This document shows positions 1 through 7,201 of a stretch of DNA of 64,000 bases, one piece after another (position 1 is the first letter of the stretch; each line of letters starts with the position of its first letter). The DNA comes from Streptomyces luteolifulvus (GTDB taxonomy: Bacteria; Actinomycetota; Actinomycetes; Streptomycetales; Streptomycetaceae): assembly GCF_008806595.1 (NCBI RefSeq), contig NZ_VZRB01000028.1:1-64000 (forward strand), written 5' to 3'. The translations under genes were made by a program, and so were the position numbers. The notes under the pieces are model-generated. The model was not told the origin of the DNA, did not search any database, and saw only the letters and a list, made by a program, of their open reading frames with translations.

Positions 1-126
1 GACATACACGTCGTCCTGGACAACGGTTCCTCCCACACCGCCAGGCACACCAAGAAGTGGCTGGCCGACCATCCGAGATGGACGGTGCACTGGACTCCGC
101 CGCACGCTTCCTGGCTGAACCAGGTC
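1..126 (+). CDS. IS630-family transposase, exon 1 (5' truncated by window edge)
   Basis: Forty-two codons read from base 1 without a stop and carry the second half of an IS630/Tc1-type DDE catalytic core. LDNGSSHTARHTKKWLADHP holds the second catalytic Asp, and PPHASWLNQV leads into the third catalytic residue. The frame stops making sense at base 127, where a group II intron begins. Joining base 126 to base 2684 restores SWLNQV-ELFFS, the normal IS630 motif. The N-terminal half of the gene lies upstream of the window, so I cannot tell whether the element is otherwise intact. The family call is firm; activity is unknown and would require intron splicing. Confidence 0.85.
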
Positions 127-795
127 GTGCGACACGAAGTCGCTTGAGGAGAGTGGGAATCACCGAGGAGGTTCGACTGATGTCGAAGGTGTAGGACCCG
201 AGCCAGTGCGCAGGGCTCGTTCCCGCCCCAGCGTGCGTTGCGAGTAATCGCGGGGTGCGAAGCCTGGGGAACTGCCCAAGGATTCCCGTTCCATCCGGGG
301 GTTACAGGCTGGGAAATGCCGGACGGGTGAATGCGAATGAACCCTTGATGATGCCTCGTCATGAGCACTCTCGCCGATGGGTTGTTTCAGCGGGAGATAG
401 GGACTGGCCGTTGGAAAGCGGCAGGCGCCGACCGGAGATATCTGACCGGTCGGGAGTGCACCGCCGTCCCCGGGGTGCAGAGGGCACCCTCCCCGGCAGC
501 ATCTCTCTCATGCGGAACGTGACAACCCCGATGGAGTCCAGGCCACGCAGTTCTGGTCTGGTAAGCCAACCGCAAGGAAGGCCCAACTCTCCAGCGGGCG
601 CAGGAAGACCCAGCAAGCGAATGCCGGTGGCCGAAAGGCAGCAGGAAACCGGGAACCACATGCCGACACCTCCGTCGGCGGTCCCCGCATAACTGGCCGG
701 ATAGGGGCTGATGCTCCGACCTGAAAGGGTGCTGACGTGGGTCTGGTGAGCTTGTGAAGAGACGATGACCGAAGACACCGGAACCGAAGGGCAAG

Positions 796-2610
796 TTGGA
801 CGCCGTGACGACACAGACGGCCGGCGCGGCTCAAGCCGCAGCCACCGCCCCCGGCATGGCGAACGGACCTGAGGACGAGATCACCGACTGGCCGTCGATC
901 GACTGGCGCAGGGTCGAGGACGACGTACGGCGTCTGCGGCAGCGCATCTTCACGGCATCGCAGGCAGGAGACCTGGCCAAGGTCAGGAACCTGCAGAAGT
1001 TGATGCTCCGCTCCCGCGCCAACACACTCGCGAGTGTGCGGCGCGTCACGGAGGTCAACGCTGGCCGCAAGACGGCGGGCATCGACGGGAAAGTCGTCCT
1101 GCTGCCCCAGGGCAAGGCCGAGTTGGCCGACTGGGTGCAGCATGGCGCGGCCCCGTGGAAACCCAAACCCGTCAGGCGGGTCTATATCGCCAAAGCGAAT
1201 GGAAAACAACGTCCGCTCGGAATTCCCGTGATCGCCGACAGATGCCTTCAGGCTCTGGCGCTGAATGCACTGGAGCCCGAGTGGGAGGCGCGGCTGGAGC
1301 CGAAGGTCTACGGTTTCCGTCCCGGTCGTGGCTGTCATGACGCGATCGTGGCCATCCACACGACGGCGAGTGGCAAGAATGCCAAACGCCGGTGGGTGCT
1401 CGACGCCGACTTGAAAGCGGCTTTCGACCGGATCGACCACGAGTACCTGCTCGCGTCACTGGGTTCCTTCCCCGGAAGGGGGATGATCGCCGGGTGGCTG
1501 AAGGCGGGTGTGGTCGAGGAAGGTTGGTTCGCCCCCACCGTGGAGGGAACTCCCCAGGGCGGGGTGATCAGTCCCGCGTTGTTGAATATTGCTTTGCATG
1601 GAATGGGAAAGGCCGCTGGAGTCCACTACCAGACTCTCGGCAGTGATGCCGCGATTTTGGCGCGTGACTCCCCGGTTCTGGTCGTCTATGCCGACGACCT
1701 TCTCGCCCTGTGCCATTCACAGGAACAGGCCGAGGAGCTCAAGGCACGGCTGGCCGCGTGGCTCACGCCCCGGGGACTGGCCTTCAACGAGGACAAGACG
1801 CGCATCGTCCACCTCGACGAGGGCTGTGACTTCCTGGGGTTCAACATCCGACGCTATCGCGGCAAGTTGCTGACCAAGCCGAGCAATGCGGCCCTGCGGC
1901 GGATCCGGGAACGGCTCGCCGCCGAGGTGCTGGCCCTGCGCGGGGCCAACGCCGACGCGGTGATCGCCAAGCTCAACCCGATCATCAAGGGCTGGGCTGC
2001 CTACTACCGGATCGGGGTGTCCAAGCGGGCGTTCAACTCGCTGGACGCCTACGTGTGGAGGCTGGTCTACAAGTGGGCCAAGTTCTCCCACCCGAACAAG
2101 TCGAAGCGCTGGGTGACCGACCGGTACTTCGGCATGTTCAACCCGTTCAGGCAGGACAGGTGGGTGTTCGGGGACCGCACCAGCGGTTTCTACCTCTACA
2201 AGTTCGCCTGGACACCGATCGTCCGGCACCGGATGGTGCCAGGAACGGCGTCGACCGACGATCCCGCCCTGGCCGACTTCTGGGCCAAGCGGCGTCGCCG
2301 CGGAAAACCCCCGCTGAGCAAAGGCACCCTGCACCTGTTGCAGAAGCAGCACGGCCGGTGTCCACTCTGCGGAGGACTGCTGCTGCACGCCGACCACGAG
2401 CCGCAAACCCCCGACCAGTGGGAACAGTGGCTCAAGGTCACCCGCACCGCGATCCGCAAACACGCGATCACCGCCGATGCGGGCAACGGCAAGCCGGACA
2501 AACCCGCCACCCCACGCCTGATCCACACCCACTGCCACCGTCGGCCGACCACCGGCATCGGCAAGACGCCAGCACTTCTGACCAGCCCGCGAGCCATAGA
2601 GCTTGCTTGA
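796..2610 (+). CDS. ltrA: Group II intron-encoded protein: reverse transcriptase/maturase with HNH endonuclease
   Basis: The 604-aa multifunctional protein should help the intron RNA fold and splice, nick the target DNA and copy the RNA into DNA. RT blocks are visible: a PLGIPVIADR segment near residue 140, TPQGGVISPALLNI near 253, and the catalytic YADD at about 298-301. The maturase (X) domain follows (IKGWAAYYRIG, around residue 400). The C-terminus holds an HNH nuclease with a CPLCGG knuckle near residue 522, a D-H pair and a final HTHCHRR. All catalytic motifs appear intact. The start shown is TTG at 796; GTG at 805 is an alternative. Its stop codon overlaps the first bases of domain V. 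Confidence 0.93.
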   Translation: MDAVTTQTAGAAQAAATAPGMANGPEDEITDWPSIDWRRVEDDVRRLRQRIFTASQAGDLAKVRNLQKLMLRSRANTLASVRRVTEVNAGRKTAGIDGKVVLLPQGKAELADWVQHGAAPWKPKPVRRVYIAKANGKQRPLGIPVIADRCLQALALNALEPEWEARLEPKVYGFRPGRGCHDAIVAIHTTASGKNAKRRWVLDADLKAAFDRIDHEYLLASLGSFPGRGMIAGWLKAGVVEEGWFAPTVEGTPQGGVISPALLNIALHGMGKAAGVHYQTLGSDAAILARDSPVLVVYADDLLALCHSQEQAEELKARLAAWLTPRGLAFNEDKTRIVHLDEGCDFLGFNIRRYRGKLLTKPSNAALRRIRERLAAEVLALRGANADAVIAKLNPIIKGWAAYYRIGVSKRAFNSLDAYVWRLVYKWAKFSHPNKSKRWVTDRYFGMFNPFRQDRWVFGDRTSGFYLYKFAWTPIVRHRMVPGTASTDDPALADFWAKRRRRGKPPLSKGTLHLLQKQHGRCPLCGGLLLHADHEPQTPDQWEQWLKVTRTAIRKHAITADAGNGKPDKPATPRLIHTHCHRRPTTGIGKTPALLTSPRAIELA

Positions 2611-2642
2611 GCCGGTTGCCCGGAAACGGGCACGGCCGGTTC
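2609..2642 (+). ncRNA. Group II intron domain V
   Basis: This 34-nt hairpin matches the universal domain V layout, with GAGCCG at the 5' side, a GAAA-type tetraloop within CCCGGAAACGGG, and CGGTTC at the 3' side. Domain V is the catalytic metal-binding heart of the ribozyme. It begins inside the stop codon of the intron protein. Confidence 0.9.
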
Positions 2643-2683
2643 TTAGGGGGCGGGGACGCAGCAATGCGTCCCCGCTACCCGAC
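2643..2683 (+). ncRNA. Group II intron domain VI and 3' splice site
   Basis: A perfect 11-bp stem (2650-2660 with 2665-2675) is closed by a GCAA tetraloop. GGG (2646-2648) can pair with CCC (2678-2680), leaving A2677 unpaired seven nucleotides from the 3' end, the expected position of the branch-point adenosine. The intron ends with C2683. Confidence 0.8.
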
Positions 2684-2845
2684 GAGCTGTTCTTCTCAGC
2701 GACGACCCGCCGGGTGCTGCGGCACGGCGACTTCTCCAGCCGCGACGACCTCATCGACAAACTGGACACCTACGTGATCAACCACAACACCACCGCCAAG
2801 CCCTACCGCTGGACCTACGACGGCACCCCGCTCAAAACTTCCTGA
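2684..2845 (+). CDS. IS630-family transposase, exon 2 (C-terminal part)
   Basis: The exon resumes with GAG, the codon for the third catalytic acid (E of the DDE triad), followed by LFFSATTRRVLRHGDF and a normal IS630 C-terminus ending in TGA at 2843-2845. It has no start codon of its own and is meaningful only when joined to exon 1. The reading frame is intact to the end, so the intron insertion is the only visible lesion inside the window. Confidence 0.85.
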   Translation, partial: ELFFSATTRRVLRHGDFSSRDDLIDKLDTYVINHNTTAKPYRWTYDGTPLKTS

Positions 2846-2883
2846 TGCCCCAACACCCCTCCACGAACTTGCGCGGAGCAGCA

Positions 2884-3309
2884 CTAGGAGCGGTCCAGGA
2901 GCCACTCCGGACGCCTCTCGGGACGGCCCAGGAGCCACTCCGGACGGTCCAGGAGTCTCTCCGGGGCCTCCGCGGGGACTGCGGGGGTCTCCTTGGGCTG
3001 TCTCAGCAGGGCCCGGATCGGGCGCCACAGCTCGGTCGTGAGGACTCCGTTGTCCGGTGCGGTGCGCCATATCAGGCCGTCCGGATGGTGCAGGACCGCC
3101 GTGATCTCGTCCGGGGTCGGAGGCGCGGCGTTGCCCCTGAGGTAGATCGCGCGCATACCGAGGTTGCGCAGCCTGGTCAGGGCGCGCGCCCGGTTCTGCG
3201 CGTGGACGAGCACACGCACTCCGGACGAGCCGTCGGCGGCGGGGCTGGGCAGGTTCAGTGCCACCACCACGCTGCCTGACGGCAGCTTGCAGAAACCTCC
3301 TGCGGCCAT
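2884..3309 (-). CDS. Conserved hypothetical protein with C-terminal short repeats
   Basis: The 141-aa soluble protein has an ATG start at 3309. The N-terminal ~90 residues look folded (SGSVVVALNLPSP, a VRVLVHAQNRARAL stretch, then ITAVLHHPDGLIWR). The last ~30 residues are built from repeated PEWLL/PERLL units encoded by three near-identical ~21-bp DNA repeats at 2892-2967. I do not recognise a family with known function. It sits between the IS630/intron element and a secreted protease and runs on the same strand as the protease. The repeat tail may have grown by slippage and may not be functional. Confidence 0.6.
   Translation of the reverse strand: MAAGGFCKLPSGSVVVALNLPSPAADGSSGVRVLVHAQNRARALTRLRNLGMRAIYLRGNAAPPTPDEITAVLHHPDGLIWRTAPDNGVLTTELWRPIRALLRQPKETPAVPAEAPERLLDRPEWLLGRPERRPEWLLDRS
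2892..2967. repeat. Three short direct repeats in the tail of the hypothetical gene
   Basis: Copies at 2892-2913, 2925-2946 and 2946-2967 share the core GGTCCAGGAGCCACTCCGG, the third being more diverged. They encode the PEW(R)LL repeats at the C-terminus of the 2884-3309 protein. Confidence 0.75.
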
Positions 3310-3368
3310 GCGGTCACACCCCCGTGCAAGTCAGTGTCAATAAGAGAGGCACAGGACGCACCTAAACA

Positions 3369-3406
3369 CGATCGGCGGCAACCCGCCAAGGGGCTGCCGC
3401 CGATCG
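3369..3406. terminator. Strong hairpin downstream of the secreted protease gene
   Basis: The 12-bp perfect stem CGATCGGCGGCA / TGCCGCCGATCG surrounds a 14-nt loop and lies 25 bp after the protease stop. There is no long T-run, as is usual in Streptomyces. It also sits upstream of the hypothetical gene that starts at 3309. Confidence 0.65.
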
Positions 3407-3430
3407 CGCTCTGACCTGCTAAAACGCTGA

Positions 3431-5782
3431 CTACCTCACCGCAGGGGCGATCTTGAGCCAGATCTTCGAGCCGTCCTCGGCCTCCCGGACGATCTTGATC
3501 TTGGTGTTGGTGTCAGTGATCTTGACGCCACCGGTCGGGTTCGACTCGTCGTAGTAGGTGCTCGTGTGGTCGTTGAAGACCGACACACCCTTCGACGACT
3601 TGATCTTGGTCGCCACGTCCGCCTTGTGCAGCGTGATGCCGTCCGTGCGGTTCAGGCCGAACGTCGAGTCGTAGGCCTGGATGCGGTTGCGGATCAGCGT
3701 GCCGTCGGCCCACTTCAGCGCCTTCGGGTGCGCGTCGACCGGCATGATCAGGGCGGTGCCCGGGTGCTGGCTGGTGTTGTTGTCCGCCTGGGAGGTGTCC
3801 CACTGCCAGATCAACAGGCCGTTCTGGTACGGGTAGTGCTCCACCCAGTCCGGACGGGTCGTCGAGAAGCCGAAGTTGTACGGGCCGACCTTGAGGGTCT
3901 TGTCGTACGACACGTACTGGCGGTTCTCGGCGATGTAGTACTGCGCGTAGTCCTTGGTGAAGGACGCGCCGATGCGGGAGAAGCCGTTCGCGGTCCAAGC
4001 GGCGTCCGCCGTCTCGGCATTGTCGGAGAACACGGTGGCGCCGTCGGCGGTCAGCGTGATCTCGTCGGCCGCGAAGCCCTTCTGCGCCACGCCGCCGTCG
4101 GTCTGGTAGCGGAAGCGGACATCGATCTTCTTGCCCGCGTAGGCGTCCAGGGAGTACGACAGCTTCTTGTAGCCGTCGACCGTGCCGGTCAGGACCGGCT
4201 TGTCGCTGCCGTCACGCGGGATCGGCTGGCCGTCCACCGTGCCGTCGAGCGCGGTCCAGTTGGCGCCGCCGTCGGTCGACACCTCGGTGTAGAGGTAGTC
4301 GTAGTTGGCCTCGATGTCGTACCAGCCGGCCAGGGTCAGCGCGGCCGAGGACTTGCCGGTGAGGTCGACGGAACGGGACAGCGTGTTCTTGAGGTTGTCG
4401 CCGCTGCCGCTCCACCACTGGGTCGCGCCCTGAGCCGGGGTCACGATGGTGGTGGTGACCGCCTTCTCCGGCAGCGAGACCACGAGGGCCTGCTTGTCCC
4501 AGGTGTTGTACTCGGCGACGCCCAGCTTGTGGGTGGACTGCTTGCCGGCCTTGGCCGTGTCGTAGTTCAGCCAGCCGAGCTGCAGCTTGTCCCAGGCGCC
4601 GAAGTCGCCCGGCAGGTCGCCGATGGAGTCCTTGCCCCGGCCGAGCCAGGAACCGGAGGACATCAGGGTCCAGAAACCGGTGGAGTTGTCGCCGCCGGCC
4701 GTGTCGTAGTGGTCCGGCAGCCCGAGGTCGTGGCCGTACTCGTGGGCGAAGACGCCGAGTCCGCCGTTCTCCGGCTGGATGGTGTAGTCGCCGACCCAGA
4801 TGCCGGTGCTGCCGACCTGCGCGCCGCCCAGCTTGTTGTTGTCCGGGCCGGTGGCGCCGGCGTCGGTGCCGAAGGCGTACCAGCGGTGGGCCCAGATCGC
4901 GTCCGTGCCCTGGACGCCGCCGCCCGCCGACTCGTCCTCACCGGCGTGCACGATCTGGAAGTGGTCGACGTAGCCGTCGGGCTCGTTGAAGTTGCCGTCG
5001 CCGTCGAAGTCGTAGCGGTCCCACTGGTCGTACTTGGCCAGGTCCGCCTTGATGTCGGCGTCGGACTTGCCGGCCGCCTTCTGCTGGGCGACCCAGGAGG
5101 TGAGGCCGTCGCTCACGACGTTCCACACGCTCGGGCAGTTGGTGTCACCGCAGGCGTTGTTGCCGTAACGGGCCTCGTTGTAGGGGACCTTGACCCAGTC
5201 GGAGACCTCACCGGCCACCGAGTAGCGGCCCGAGGACTGCTTCTCGTAGAACTTCTTCAGCGACTCGGTCTTCTTGCCGGTGCCGAAGTAGAGGTTCCGG
5301 TAGTGCTTCTGGTTGTAGTCCTTCTGCCAGGCCGTGCTGTTGTCCTTGCGGCGGTCCGGCGCGGCGATCTTGTTGTGCAGCGGGCCGGGGGTGCCGCCGA
5401 ACTTCGGGTCGATCTGGTCGCCGAACTCCACCAGGATCGTGAAGATCTTGTCGGTCTTCTCCCGGCCGAGTTCGACGTACTTGCTGTCGCCCTTCTTGCT
5501 CTTGAGCTGGACGACCTGCGAGCCGTTGCGGTCCTTGACCTTGGCGTCGCCGGATATGACCTGGTTCAGGGCTTCTTGACGCTGGGCCTCCTGGGTCTTG
5601 CTGAGGGGACCGTCGAGGTCGTGCTTCTGCTGTTTCACCGGCGCCGGGTCGTGCCGGTTCGGTGCCGCTGAGTCGGCCGTCGTGCGGGCCTCCGCCACGG
5701 CGAACGTCGAGAACGTGGCGGTGGCCGCCGCGAGCGCGACACCGATCGCGGCCGCTCTGAACGTCCAGGGTCTACTGGTCAC
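3431..5782 (-). CDS. Secreted immune-inhibitor-A-like metalloprotease (peptidase family M6)
   Basis: The 783-aa exported zinc protease has a GTG start at 5782 with an AGGAGG-like site just upstream. Residues 1 to about 31 form a signal peptide with an Ala-rich hydrophobic core. A propeptide rich in KQQKHDL-type charged residues follows. The catalytic domain contains FAHEYGHDLGLPDHYD near residue 345, the HExxHxxGxxD zinc motif. The C-terminal third has a VSTDGGANWTAL segment typical of the beta-sandwich domains of M6 enzymes. It should degrade extracellular proteins after secretion. It appears monocistronic, with a terminator hairpin downstream and inverted repeats upstream at 5862-5931. Confidence 0.92.
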   Translation of the reverse strand: MTSRPWTFRAAAIGVALAAATATFSTFAVAEARTTADSAAPNRHDPAPVKQQKHDLDGPLSKTQEAQRQEALNQVISGDAKVKDRNGSQVVQLKSKKGDSKYVELGREKTDKIFTILVEFGDQIDPKFGGTPGPLHNKIAAPDRRKDNSTAWQKDYNQKHYRNLYFGTGKKTESLKKFYEKQSSGRYSVAGEVSDWVKVPYNEARYGNNACGDTNCPSVWNVVSDGLTSWVAQQKAAGKSDADIKADLAKYDQWDRYDFDGDGNFNEPDGYVDHFQIVHAGEDESAGGGVQGTDAIWAHRWYAFGTDAGATGPDNNKLGGAQVGSTGIWVGDYTIQPENGGLGVFAHEYGHDLGLPDHYDTAGGDNSTGFWTLMSSGSWLGRGKDSIGDLPGDFGAWDKLQLGWLNYDTAKAGKQSTHKLGVAEYNTWDKQALVVSLPEKAVTTTIVTPAQGATQWWSGSGDNLKNTLSRSVDLTGKSSAALTLAGWYDIEANYDYLYTEVSTDGGANWTALDGTVDGQPIPRDGSDKPVLTGTVDGYKKLSYSLDAYAGKKIDVRFRYQTDGGVAQKGFAADEITLTADGATVFSDNAETADAAWTANGFSRIGASFTKDYAQYYIAENRQYVSYDKTLKVGPYNFGFSTTRPDWVEHYPYQNGLLIWQWDTSQADNNTSQHPGTALIMPVDAHPKALKWADGTLIRNRIQAYDSTFGLNRTDGITLHKADVATKIKSSKGVSVFNDHTSTYYDESNPTGGVKITDTNTKIKIVREAEDGSKIWLKIAPAVR

Positions 5783-6169
5783 TTGAGATCCTCCCCCGCG
5801 TTCGTGCGCGCGGAGGGGGATGGTGGTCAGGCAAGGTCCGCGCGCGCGTGATCAACGCGTGTAGTCAAGTGACGACATTTGACTAGAGGTTCACCGGAAA
5901 AGACAGACCTTGACTTGCACAGGACAAGTGCACTATGCGGAGCCGCCGTTCGCTTTGCGGACGCCCGACCGGCGCGCGCGTAGGTCCACTTGATGGACGC
6001 CATGACTCCGTGCGCCCCCTGTGCACCGGCACTGTTGGTTAGGTCACGCTTACTGTTCGTTCCGCTCGGGCATTCAGCCGGTTAGAGTCGATTGGCGGAA
6101 CGCCCGGACATCGGCGCAAAGCCAGGCCGACGCCCCCCGTGTACCCCCGATTCCGAGGACACGATTGCC
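5783..6169. other. Intergenic region between divergent genes
   Basis: This 387-bp gap separates the divergently transcribed protease and small membrane protein genes. It holds the inverted repeats at 5862-5885 and around 5912-5931, and a plausible plus-strand promoter TTGACT (5910-5915) with TATGCG (5934-5939) 18 bp away. No coding signal was seen. Confidence 0.6.
5862..5885. promoter_or_regulatory. Inverted repeat upstream of the protease gene
   Basis: TAGTCAA (5862-5868) and TTGACTA (5879-5885) form a perfect 7-bp inverted repeat with a 10-bp spacer, about 80 bp upstream of the protease start. This is a reasonable operator for a dimeric regulator; the regulator is unknown. Confidence 0.45.
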
Positions 6170-6454
6170 ATGCCTCGTCCGACCGCCGCACAGCTCGCCT
6201 ACGGTTCGTGCACCGTGATCTTCTCGACGCTCGCCATGCTGCTGCTGTCACAGACGAGTTCGGGTGTGGGGATCGCGGTCATCGCCGTCTCGGCGCTCGC
6301 CCTCGGACTCCTCGTCGCCATGACGGTGCCGCTGCCCAGGCAGAGCGTCGCCGAGGCTCCCCGGCGCGCCGCCACCATGCACGCGGAGCAGACGCCGGTT
6401 CCGGCCACGGTGGCCGCGGCGACCGAGCCCGTGCACGAGCGCGCCGCTTCCTGA
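6170..6454 (+). CDS. Small two-helix membrane protein
   Basis: The 94-aa protein starts at ATG 6170, preceded by a GAGGA ribosome site. A longer in-frame TTG start upstream has no good site. Two hydrophobic helices are visible, around residues 6-28 (LAYGSCTVIFSTLAMLLL) and 33-52 (GIAVIAVSALALGLLVA). A polar Ala/Pro-rich tail follows. I recognise no functional family. It is divergent from the secreted protease and convergent with the RDD gene at 6462. Confidence 0.75.
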   Translation: MPRPTAAQLAYGSCTVIFSTLAMLLLSQTSSGVGIAVIAVSALALGLLVAMTVPLPRQSVAEAPRRAATMHAEQTPVPATVAAATEPVHERAAS

Positions 6455-6461
6455 GGCGAGG

Positions 6462-7112
6462 TCAGCCGACGCTGACCACCACCGTCTTGGCGGCCTTGTC
6501 GTGCAGGCCCTGCTTGTAGGGCTTGTCGAAGTAGCTCCAGCCGCCCGCGATCGCGGTCCAGATGCAGGCGCAGCAGAAGGCGAACGGAATCCACAGCACC
6601 GACGAGCGGATCAGCGTGGACTGCACGGAGGGCGTGGCGCCGTTGTCAAGGTCGGCCACCCGCATGCGCAGCCACTTCTTGCCGAGCGTCTGCCCCGATC
6701 TGGCAATCATGACGGTGTCGTAGGCGATGTAGAGGACGGCGGCGATCACCGACTGCGCGAAGGACTTGCTCACCTCGATCTTGTCGCTGTCCACCTCGTA
6801 CTCACGGACGTTGAAGCCCCAGGTGAGCAGCCAGACGACGATGCCCACCAGGATCATGTCGATGATCCTGGCGAGCGTGCGTCTGCCGCTGTCCGCGAGC
6901 GGCGGCATGCCGGCCAGCGGGTCGCCGGGAGCGCCGCCGTGCGGGGCGCCGCCACCGCCGTAGGACCCGCCCTGGAAGGGCGGCGGCTGGCCGCCCTGGG
7001 GGGCGTCGTACGGCGAGCCCGAGCCCTCTCCGGGAGCGCCGGACGGGGGTTTCCTGAAACGGTCGTCTTCCGGTGGCTGCTGACCCGAGCCGGGCGGCGG
7101 TTCGCTGCTCAT
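6462..7112 (-). CDS. RDD family membrane protein
   Basis: The 216-aa integral membrane protein has a disordered N-terminal ~75 residues rich in Pro, Gly and Gln. An RDD domain of three to four helices follows, with RRTLARIIDMILVGIVV (the R-D-D signature region) and GQTLGKKWLRMRVAD, then FDKPYKQGLHDKAAKTVVV at the C-terminus, a hallmark ending of the family. RDD proteins are small membrane proteins, some linked to ion or proton exchange; a specific role cannot be read here. The ATG start at 7112 is clear. It is 89 bp downstream of a second RDD gene on the same strand, so the two are probably co-transcribed. Confidence 0.88.
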   Translation of the reverse strand: MSSEPPPGSGQQPPEDDRFRKPPSGAPGEGSGSPYDAPQGGQPPPFQGGSYGGGGAPHGGAPGDPLAGMPPLADSGRRTLARIIDMILVGIVVWLLTWGFNVREYEVDSDKIEVSKSFAQSVIAAVLYIAYDTVMIARSGQTLGKKWLRMRVADLDNGATPSVQSTLIRSSVLWIPFAFCCACIWTAIAGGWSYFDKPYKQGLHDKAAKTVVVSVG

Positions 7113-7201
7113 GGCCCGAGTCGACCGCGAACGCCCCGGCTCCGCATCCGGCGAGCGGCCGTCCGGAGTACCGCGTCAGGTGCTCCGGACGGCGTACACG
7201 G

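Larger units (their letters stand above)
127..2683 (+). mobile_element. Group II intron (retroelement) inserted in the IS630 transposase gene
   Basis: The element starts with the canonical bacterial group II 5' end GTGCG (127-131) and ends in CTACCCGAC (2675-2683), fitting the 3' AY rule. Bases 127-795 hold the structured 5' RNA domains and no credible gene. A reverse transcriptase/maturase/HNH protein is encoded at 796-2610. Domain V lies at 2609-2642 and domain VI at 2643-2683. Removing exactly 127-2683 rejoins the transposase in frame, which fixes both boundaries. The element is about 2.56 kb, typical for a full-length, potentially mobile intron. I did not resolve the IBS/EBS pairings or assign an RNA class. 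Confidence 0.92.

Noticed and set aside
3566..5671. 701-codon open frame on the plus strand opposite the M6 protease
   Set aside because: Val/Arg/Gly-rich shadow typical of high-GC antisense frames; the opposite strand has a clear signal peptide and zinc motif.
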